NCBI GenBank assembly: GCA_017612655.1
Contig: JAGAFM010000102.1
Location: 1 to 20,749 of the forward strand
Source of the DNA: Clostridia bacterium
Lineage (GTDB): Bacteria > Bacillota > Clostridia > Oscillospirales > CAG-272
DNA length: 20,749 nt
Reading direction: 5' to 3'
The position numbers were made by a program, and so were the translations under genes. Below are positions 14,995-20,749 of this stretch, piece after piece. Positions within the stretch are counted from its first letter, which is position 1. Each line of letters begins with the position of its first letter. The notes below the pieces were generated by a model. That model ran no database searches. It was given only the letters and a program-made list of their open reading frames with translations, and was not told where the DNA came from.

Positions 14995-15675
14995 TTGATT
15001 TTTCTGCTTGAGGACGACGAAAGCATTCGGAAGCTGGTCGTCTATGCCCTGCAAAGTCAGGGATTTGAAGCGGAAGGCTTCGCGGAGCCGACCGCCTTCT
15101 GGGAAAAGATGAAGGAATCCTTCCCGGAACTTCTCCTGTTGGACATCATGCTGCCGGGAGAGGACGGTATTACGATCCTCAAGCGGCTCCGTTCCGACCC
15201 CGCAACCGCACGCCTCCCGGTCATTATGCTGACCGCGAAGAACGCGGAATTCGACCGCGTCGAGGGCCTGGATACCGGGGCGGACGACTATATCACCAAA
15301 CCGTTCGGCATGATGGAACTGATCGCCCGGATCCGCGCCGTTCTCCGCCGCGCAGATCCCGCCCCCGCCAAAGAGGGATACCGCTTCGGCATTCTCTCAG
15401 TCCAGCCCCTCCGGCACGAAGTTCGGGTAAGGGATCATCCCGTCGAACTGACACAGAAAGAATTCCGGCTGCTCTGTCTCCTTTGCGAAAACGCTGGCAT
15501 CGTCCTGACCCGATCTGTCCTGATGGACCGCATCTGGGGGGTGGAGGCGGAATACGAAAACCGGACTCTGGACGTTCACATCCGGACGCTCCGCGCGAAG
15601 CTCGGAGACGCCGGAAAGAGGATTGAAACCGTTCGCGGAATCGGATATCGGCTGACGGAGGAATCCAGAACATGA
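14995..15675 (+). CDS. OmpR/PhoB-type response regulator
   Basis: 226 residues. It starts at TTG 14995, six bases after a near-perfect GGAGGTGA (14981-14988). Receiver domain about 1-115: acidic pair in LLEDDES (E6, D7, D8), phospho-acceptor D50 in LLLLDIMLPG, T80 in MLTAKN, and K102 in YITKPF. Winged-helix DNA-binding domain about 128-223 with ELTQKEFRLLCLL, RSVLMDRIWG, RTLDVHIRTLRAKLG and VRGIGYRL. It overlaps the kinase gene by four bases (ATGA), so the two are translationally coupled. Next to a divergent Na/Pi transporter and with a PhoR-like partner, it is most likely the phosphate-response regulator (PhoB/PhoP type). That assignment rests on context, because OmpR-family members are hard to tell apart by sequence alone. 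Confidence 0.92.
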   Translation: MIFLLEDDESIRKLVVYALQSQGFEAEGFAEPTAFWEKMKESFPELLLLDIMLPGEDGITILKRLRSDPATARLPVIMLTAKNAEFDRVEGLDTGADDYITKPFGMMELIARIRAVLRRADPAPAKEGYRFGILSVQPLRHEVRVRDHPVELTQKEFRLLCLLCENAGIVLTRSVLMDRIWGVEAEYENRTLDVHIRTLRAKLGDAGKRIETVRGIGYRLTEESRT

Positions 15676-17321
15676 CAGCAAAAATCTTTCGTTATATCTT
15701 CCTGATGGGAGGTCTGGTTCTCCTGCTCTGCGCAGGGCTCTTCTTCGGCCTCCAGTACGCTCAGGCACGCGAGGATACGTACGCCGCGCTGCGGGAGGAA
15801 GCCTCCTTTGCGGTTGCCGGCGTTCAGCAGACCGGCGAAGACTATCTCAGGTCCCTGAACGGAGAAACCGCGGTGACCTGGATCGCATCCGACGGTTCCG
15901 TTCTCTTCGACAGCACCTCTCAGGCCGGGCTTCCGTCCCAGTCAGACTGTCCGGAAGTCGCGGACGCCTTCGCAGAAGGCGAGGGTCAGGCAATCCGCGC
16001 AGACAGTGCAAACGGAGCGAAAACCGTCTTCTGCGCCGTGCTCTGCCCCGACGGAACCGTGCTGCGTCTTTCCCGTCCGCTCTCCCCGATCTGGAGCGTA
16101 TTCCTCGAAATATCCCCGGTTTTCTGGGTCATCGTACTCGTTCTGCTGCTGGCGGGTCTGTTCGCCTTCCGGGCAGCCAGGCAGATCACAAAGCCGATCA
16201 ACTCCATCTCCCTGGATACCGTTGAGGCGACGGAAGTCTATCCGGAACTCTCTCCCCTGATTACCAGGATCCGGGAACAGAACCTGACGATTAACGATCA
16301 AATCGACGAACTGAAGCGCAAACAGAAGGAAATCCTCGTTCTGACCGACAACATGAGCGAAGGATTCGTCCTGACCGACGCAAACGGGATCGTGCTCTCC
16401 GCCAATACCATCTCGACCCAGATCATCCCGGGCTGCGAAGCGGGCGCCGATCTGACCGCGCCCGAGCACGGGGATATCTCCGAGATCGTCCGCACCGCCC
16501 TGGGCGGCGAACGGGTGGACATTCAAAACGAAAACGGCGAGCGCTGCCATCAGATCATTGCGACGCCCGTAACCTCCAAGGGAAAGATCTCTGGCGCCGT
16601 CATTCTGATCGTCGATGTCACGGAAACGGTCCAGCGCGAACGTCTCCGCCGGGAATTCTCCGCAAACGTCTCTCATGAACTGAAGACGCCTCTCACCTCG
16701 ATTTCCGGATTCGCGGAACTGATCATGCAGGACCTGGTTCCGCCGGACAAGGCGCGGGAATTCGCCGGGGACATCTACCGCGAATCCCACCGTCTGATCT
16801 CTCTCATCAACGACATCATCAAACTCTCGAAGCTCGATGAGCAGACCATTCTCACGGATAAGGAAACGCTCGACCTCTACGACCTTGCCGGGGAAACCCT
16901 GTCCAGCCTTCAGAGCGTCGCGGAGAGCAAGCAGGTCAGTCTGCGGTTGCTCGGCGACCATGCGCAGATCGAAGGCGTGGAACAGTTCATCAGCGAGATG
17001 TTCTACAACCTCTGCGACAACGCGATCAAATACAACAAAGCGGGCGGATCCGTGACGGTCGAAGTCCGGAATGAGCCTGACGCAGCCGTCGTGACGGTCT
17101 CCGATACGGGCGTAGGGATTCCCTATGAATACCAGAACCGCGTGTTCGAACGGTTCTACCGGGTCGACAACGCGCGCTCCAAGGAAATTCCGGGAACGGG
17201 CCTGGGGCTCTCCATCGTCAAGCACGCTGCGCTTCTGCATGGCGCGCATATTTCCCTGAACAGCGTGCCGGACCGCGGCACCGAGATCACCGTTCGTTTC
17301 CCTGCGAAGCAGGAGCTCTGA
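15672..17321 (+). CDS. PhoR-type sensor histidine kinase
   Basis: 549 residues; the ATG overlaps the regulator's stop. Transmembrane helices at about 8-28 and 147-168 enclose an extracytoplasmic sensor region of about 115 residues. A short HAMP-like stretch (ARQITKPINSIS) and a PAS-like domain (about 215-318, with LTDNMSEGFVLTDANGIVLSAN) follow. The kinase core has the H box SANVSHELKTPLTS (H335), N box FYNLCDNAIKYN (N446, N450), G1 SDTGVGIP (D478), F box RVFERFYRVD and G2 GTGLGLSIVK. TM-sensor-TM-HAMP-PAS-HisKA-HATPase is the PhoR layout of Bacillota. It would phosphorylate the adjacent regulator at D50 when phosphate is low. No terminator follows it, and a solute-binding-protein gene begins 43 nt downstream. 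Confidence 0.93.
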   Translation: MTAKIFRYIFLMGGLVLLLCAGLFFGLQYAQAREDTYAALREEASFAVAGVQQTGEDYLRSLNGETAVTWIASDGSVLFDSTSQAGLPSQSDCPEVADAFAEGEGQAIRADSANGAKTVFCAVLCPDGTVLRLSRPLSPIWSVFLEISPVFWVIVLVLLLAGLFAFRAARQITKPINSISLDTVEATEVYPELSPLITRIREQNLTINDQIDELKRKQKEILVLTDNMSEGFVLTDANGIVLSANTISTQIIPGCEAGADLTAPEHGDISEIVRTALGGERVDIQNENGERCHQIIATPVTSKGKISGAVILIVDVTETVQRERLRREFSANVSHELKTPLTSISGFAELIMQDLVPPDKAREFAGDIYRESHRLISLINDIIKLSKLDEQTILTDKETLDLYDLAGETLSSLQSVAESKQVSLRLLGDHAQIEGVEQFISEMFYNLCDNAIKYNKAGGSVTVEVRNEPDAAVVTVSDTGVGIPYEYQNRVFERFYRVDNARSKEIPGTGLGLSIVKHAALLHGAHISLNSVPDRGTEITVRFPAKQEL

Positions 17322-17364
17322 GCGCTCCGTCCTGTAAAAGCATCCAAGAAAGGTAAATCTAGAA

Positions 17365-18864
17365 ATGGAAAAAGAGTTGCTCGCAGCCGGCTGTCTCCTC
17401 CTCGCGCTCGCCGCGATGTCCTGCGGTTCCGAAACACCGGGAACCGAACCCCGGAGCAGCACGCCAGGCGAGTCTTACGCGGAGACTCGGGAATCCGAGC
17501 CGGCCTCCGATGTCGTCTACGACATTCCCGAGCCTGAGCTGCCCGCGCTGGATCTGACCGGACAGTATTACACCGTTTTCTGCAAAGGCGAAGAAGGCGA
17601 TTACGAACCGGACGGAAATTTCAGGGACAGGGACTTCCTAGCCAGCAACGGGCTGATGGGAGAAGTCGTGAACGACGCCGTCTTCAACCGGAATCTGAAG
17701 GTCGAACAGAAATTCGGCTGCTCCGTCCGGCTGATCGTCGACGAAACAAGTCCGGAAAGACTGATTATGGGCGGAGAAGACTCCTTCGACATCGTCTGCG
17801 GGGACTCGGTTGACTTCGGAGACACCATGAATACGGGCGCCTATCTGGATTTCATGGAGTTTCCCTATATCAATCTCACGTCCGAATACTGGAGTCCCAT
17901 CTGCGTCCGCGACACTATCTTCCGCGGAAAAATCTTCATGATGCCGAGCGATATCTGTCTGATGCCTTTCGCTCAAACCGGTCTCCTCTATTTCAACAAG
18001 AGGATTCTGTCCGAATACGACATGGAAAGCCCCTACGATATGGTGCACAACAACACGTGGACCATTGAAAACTGGCTCAATATGATCAAACAGGTTCATG
18101 CCGACGTGAACGGAGACGGCGTAATGGACACCGAGGATCTGTACGGCGCCCTCGTCATGGCGCAGTTCCGGCTGGCATGATTCATGCAGTTCTACGTCGG
18201 TTCCGGAAAAGTGCTGACGGCGGAAGATCCGGAAGCCGGGCGCGTCATCGCGGTCGACGGAGAGTTCGCGCAGAACCTGATCGACCTGCTTACTCCCGTC
18301 CTCGAAGACAAGACGGTTTCCCTCAACAACTATGACGTGCATGCCTTTACCGGAGATTTCAACGACTACTTCAAAATGTTCATGGACGGTCACTGCCTCT
18401 TCATTCAGGCTCTGATCAGCACCATGGATCTTTACCGCGAGATGGAAGACGACTTCGGCATCGTTCCCAATCCGAAATACGACGCCTCTCAGGAAAGCTA
18501 TTACCACCGCGTCTGCCCGCGCGTTCCGATGTTCACCATTCCCGCCACCGTCACGGACTACGAGAAGGTCGGCGCCGTCACCGAATATATGGCCTGGCTG
18601 TCCCACTACACCGTTCTGCCCGCCTACTACGAAGTCACCATCAAGCAGAAGCGGACACGGGACGAGGACGCGATCGAGATGCTGGACATCGTCCGCAGGA
18701 CCATGGTTTTCGATTTCGGGGACGTCTACGACACCTATCTGCCCAACTACCTTTACGACTCCTACAAGGAAGGATCCTATGCAAGAAAATTCGGTTCCTG
18801 CCTGAAAATGCTGACCAAGCGCCTCGCCCACTATACGAAGATTCTGGACGCCCTGGGAGAGTAA
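17365..18864 (+). pseudogene. Extracellular solute-binding lipoprotein, paralog A, interrupted by an in-frame TGA
   Basis: Reads as a 499-codon gene in one frame except for a single TGA at 18178-18180 (codon 272). The intact paralog at 19066 has TGC (Cys271) there, and both flanks align: ALVMAQFRLA before, QFYVGSGK after. Without read-through the products would be a 271-residue N-terminal piece and possibly a 227-codon remainder with a poorly placed ATG (18184). The rest of the frame is conserved without further stops, so the change is recent, is a sequencing error, or the codon is read through. N-terminus: MEKELLAAGCLLLALAAMSC, a lipobox-type signal but with acidic residues where the paralog has MRKQ. 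A Ca-binding-like loop DVNGDGVMDTED (18103-18138) is kept. The gene follows PhoR by 43 nt without its own clear promoter, with AAAGG 11 nt before the ATG. The role would be ligand capture for an ABC importer whose permeases are not in the window. Confidence 0.75.
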
Positions 18865-18917
18865 AGGTCTTCCGGAACACCCCGGGAATCCGTTATTTCC
18901 TGTCGTTCCCTTCTTTC

Positions 18918-18956
18918 GGCGATGCTGCCCGACCGGGCCGTATCGCCTCTGTTTTT
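18918..18956 (+). terminator. Rho-independent terminator after solute-binding paralog A
   Basis: An imperfect 13-bp stem (18918-18930 with 18935-18947, one T-C mismatch and one G-T pair) with loop GACC is followed by TCTGTTTTTG. It closes the transcript that begins with the two-component genes. Confidence 0.8.
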
Positions 18957-18977
18957 GTGCAGATTGCGCGGAAGCGC

Positions 18978-19006
18978 TTGACAGAAGGAGGAGTTTTCAA
19001 TATAAT
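18978..19006 (+). promoter_or_regulatory. Perfect consensus sigma-A promoter of solute-binding paralog B
   Basis: TTGACA (18978-18983), 17-bp spacer, TATAAT (19001-19006): an exact consensus match. The -35 box is overlapped by AAGCGCTT (18972-18979), a palindromic core with the central CG of LacI/CcpA-type operators. The match to the full cre consensus is incomplete. Confidence 0.9.
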
Positions 19007-19065
19007 AGTGATAAGGTTTCCCCGGTCCGCCACGATATTCCTTCCTCGAAAGGAGTTCCCTCACC

Positions 19066-20562
19066 ATGAGAAAACAACTGCTTGCCGCAAGCTGCCTTCT
19101 TCTTTCACTTGCCGCAATGTCCTGCGGTTCCGAAACGCCTCAGACTCCGTCCCAGAGCGGTTCTCAGAACCAGCAGTCCGATCCGTCCGCCGAATCCGCC
19201 TCCGTCGTATACGATATTCCGGAGCCGGAACTTCCCGCGCTCGATCTGACCGGCCAGAACTACGCGTTTTTCAGCAAGGGAGATCCCGCTACCGCAGTTT
19301 CCACCGCCGACGGCAACTTCTCTGAACGCGACTTTCTGGTTGCGGACAGTCTGATAGGCGAAGTGGTCAACGACGCCGTTTTCAACCGGAATCTGATGGT
19401 TGAACAGAAATTCGGATGCAAAGTCAAGAGCATCGTCCTGGATTCGGATCCGAACCTTCTTGTCATGGGCGGAGATACCAGTTTCGACGTAATCTATACA
19501 GACGCGGTGATCATCGGGGACACCATCGCTTCCGGCGCCTATCTGAATATCTGCGATTTCCCCTATATCTCCCCGACCGCCGAATACTGGAGCCCCTTTT
19601 GCGTCCGCGATACCGTGTTCCGCGGGAGACTCTACATGATGCCGTGCGACATCTGTCTGATTCCGCTGGCCAACACGGGATGTCTGTACTTCAACAAACG
19701 GATTCTGTCTGAATACGATCTGGAAAATCCCTACGATATGGTTCACAGCAACACGTGGACCATCGATGCGTTCCTGAATATGATCAAACAGGTGTCCAAA
19801 GATCTCAACGGAGACGGCATCATGGATACCGAGGACCTGTACGGCGCACTCGTCATGGCACAGTTCCGGATGGCGTGCTTCACACAGTTCTACGTCGGTT
19901 CCGGGAAAACGCTCACCGCGGAAGATCCGGACCTGGGACGCGTGATCTCGGTTGACGGAGAGTTTGCCCAGACCCTGATCGATATGCTTACCCCCGTTCT
20001 GGAAGACAAGACGGTTTCGCTGAACTGGTACGACGTGGAACGTCTGGCCGGAAGCTACGAAGCCTACCGTGCCATGTTCCAGGAGGGCCATGCCCTGTTC
20101 CTTCAGGATTCCATCGGCGCCATGGACACTCTTCGCGATATGGAAGACGATTTCGGAATCGTTCCCAATCCGAAATACGACACAACGCAGGAAGCCTATT
20201 ACCACCGCGTCCAGCCTCACGTGTCCATGCTGGCGATCCCTGCGACCGTCACCGATTACGAAAAGGTCGGCGCCGTTACGGAGTACATGGCGTGGCTGTC
20301 CCACTATACCGTCCTCCCCGCGTACTACGAAGTTACCATCAAGGGAAAGCGGACCCGGGATGAAGACGCGGTCGAGATGCTGGACATTATTCACGATACG
20401 ATCGTCTTCGACTTCGGAGACGTCTACGACACCTGGATTCCCAACTACTTCTATGACTCGTACACGGCCGGTTCCTATGCGAGAAAAATGGGTTCGAACC
20501 TGAAAACCCTCAACAGGCGACTGACAAACTACACAAAGGCTCTGGACGCTCTGGACGACTGA
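19066..20562 (+). CDS. Extracellular solute-binding lipoprotein, paralog B (intact)
   Basis: 498 residues; ATG 19066 is 10 nt after GAAAGGAG. The signal peptide MRKQLLAASCLLLSLAAMSC ends at a lipobox (Cys20). A Ser/Gln/Pro-rich linker runs to about residue 45. The mature part has features of family-1-type ABC solute-binding proteins: EVVNDAVFNRNLMVEQKFG near the N-terminus, RGRLYMMPCDICL, LYFNKRILSEYDLENPYD, WTIDAFLNMIKQ, and a late GAVTEYMAWLSHYTVLPAYYE segment. An EF-hand-like loop, DLNGDGIMDTED (D246, N248, D250, D254, D257), precedes Cys271, which aligns with the TGA of paralog A. It would be anchored outside the membrane and present a ligand, probably a carbohydrate, to an importer encoded elsewhere. 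It has its own strong promoter and terminator and so is transcribed alone. Assignment to a specific ligand is not possible. Confidence 0.87.
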   Translation: MRKQLLAASCLLLSLAAMSCGSETPQTPSQSGSQNQQSDPSAESASVVYDIPEPELPALDLTGQNYAFFSKGDPATAVSTADGNFSERDFLVADSLIGEVVNDAVFNRNLMVEQKFGCKVKSIVLDSDPNLLVMGGDTSFDVIYTDAVIIGDTIASGAYLNICDFPYISPTAEYWSPFCVRDTVFRGRLYMMPCDICLIPLANTGCLYFNKRILSEYDLENPYDMVHSNTWTIDAFLNMIKQVSKDLNGDGIMDTEDLYGALVMAQFRMACFTQFYVGSGKTLTAEDPDLGRVISVDGEFAQTLIDMLTPVLEDKTVSLNWYDVERLAGSYEAYRAMFQEGHALFLQDSIGAMDTLRDMEDDFGIVPNPKYDTTQEAYYHRVQPHVSMLAIPATVTDYEKVGAVTEYMAWLSHYTVLPAYYEVTIKGKRTRDEDAVEMLDIIHDTIVFDFGDVYDTWIPNYFYDSYTAGSYARKMGSNLKTLNRRLTNYTKALDALDD

Positions 20563-20592
20563 AGCCAGAACCTGACACCGATCCGCATTTCC

Positions 20593-20631
20593 GGCGGCGC
20601 GGCCCCAAAGGGCAGCGCCGCCCGTGTTTTT
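20593..20631 (+). terminator. Rho-independent terminator after solute-binding paralog B
   Basis: An 8-bp outer stem GGCGGCGC/GCGCCGCC (20593-20600 with 20615-20622) and an inner GCCC/GGGC stem with a CAAA loop are followed by CGTGTTTTT. Confidence 0.85.
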
Positions 20632-20653
20632 GGGAGGGAGTGCCAGAAACCGC

Positions 20654-20682
20654 TTGACACGGAACCCCTTTTCCGTTATAAT
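20654..20682 (+). promoter_or_regulatory. Perfect consensus sigma-A promoter for a gene beyond the window end
   Basis: TTGACA (20654-20659), 17-bp spacer, TATAAT (20677-20682). The sequence before the -35 box, GAAACCGC, resembles GGAAGCGC in front of the paralog B promoter. The window ends with a GAAAGG ribosome-binding-like sequence (20739-20744), so a plus-strand gene very likely starts at or just after base 20749. Confidence 0.85.
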
Positions 20683-20749
20683 GGAGCCCGCAAAAGGGGC
20701 CAGTTTCAGCCCCCCTGTTCCCTGCAACAACCGATCCTGAAAGGATGAT

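Noticed and set aside
15942..17462. 506-codon minus-strand ORF opposite the histidine kinase
   Set aside because: The plus strand carries every kinase motif; the antisense frame has none and no start signal.
18178..18240. Selenocysteine insertion element after the TGA
   Set aside because: The only hairpin has a 6-bp stem and a large 22-nt loop and is mostly retained in the paralog that encodes Cys. It is explained by protein conservation, so it is kept only as a test to run and not called as a feature.
18968..18983. Full CcpA cre site at the paralog B promoter
   Set aside because: The AAGCGCTT core fits, but three of the fixed outer positions of the cre consensus do not, so only an operator-like core is noted.
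19105..20730. 541-codon minus-strand ORF, with a similar one at 17638-18831
   Set aside because: Both are antisense to the solute-binding paralogs and are alike only because the sense genes are paralogous. No motifs or translation signals were seen.

Overview
The window looks like part of a Bacillota (Clostridia) genome, probably an uncultured gut- or rumen-type Oscillospirales/Christensenellales relative. This is inferred from near-consensus sigma-A promoters (TTGACA-N17-TATAAT), AGGAGG-type ribosome binding sites, TTG starts behind strong Shine-Dalgarno sequences, lipoprotein signal peptides, a small TSCPD (TIGR03905-like) protein, a DUF4234 membrane protein and a PhoP/PhoR-type pair. Base composition is moderately GC-rich by eye, which produces many long antisense shadow ORFs. 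TGA is used as a normal stop. No tRNA, rRNA, CRISPR array or mobile element was seen, and no gene-free stretch exceeds about 300 bases.

Layout. (1) 1-1044, plus: the 3' part of an AlgX/AlgJ-like SGNH protein, likely for polysaccharide O-acetylation. (2) 7335-1153, minus: a probable operon of four tandem paralogous GH16 lipoproteins followed by a TSCPD protein, read from a good sigma-A promoter at 7426-7398. It converges on the AlgX-like gene at a bidirectional terminator. (3) 8746-7523, minus: a divergent Gfo/Idh/MocA protein with its own promoter. (4) 9013-12936, plus: a DUF4234 membrane protein, then a carbohydrate-type set of two Gfo/Idh/MocA oxidoreductases flanking a xylose-isomerase-like TIM-barrel protein. 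(5) 14771-13023, minus: a Na/Pi cotransporter with a PhoU-like tail, divergent from a PhoB/PhoR-type two-component pair at 14995-17321. The shared intergenic region holds TTAAC repeats with 11-bp spacing, which resemble a Firmicute Pho box. (6) 17365-20562, plus: two paralogous solute-binding lipoproteins. The first is interrupted by one in-frame TGA where the second has a Cys codon. A second promoter of the same type near 20654-20682 points to another gene just past the window end.

How it fits together. The GH16 lipoproteins would cut a beta-1,3/1,4-type glycan at the cell surface. The solute-binding lipoproteins would capture products or other ligands, and the Gfo/Idh/TIM-barrel set would oxidise, isomerise or cleave imported sugars. 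The phosphate module appears to be a separate, self-regulated unit. The links between modules are inferred from gene content. The parts most worth a second look are the GH16 array with its unusual N-terminal module, the TGA/Cys difference between the solute-binding paralogs, and the candidate Pho box.
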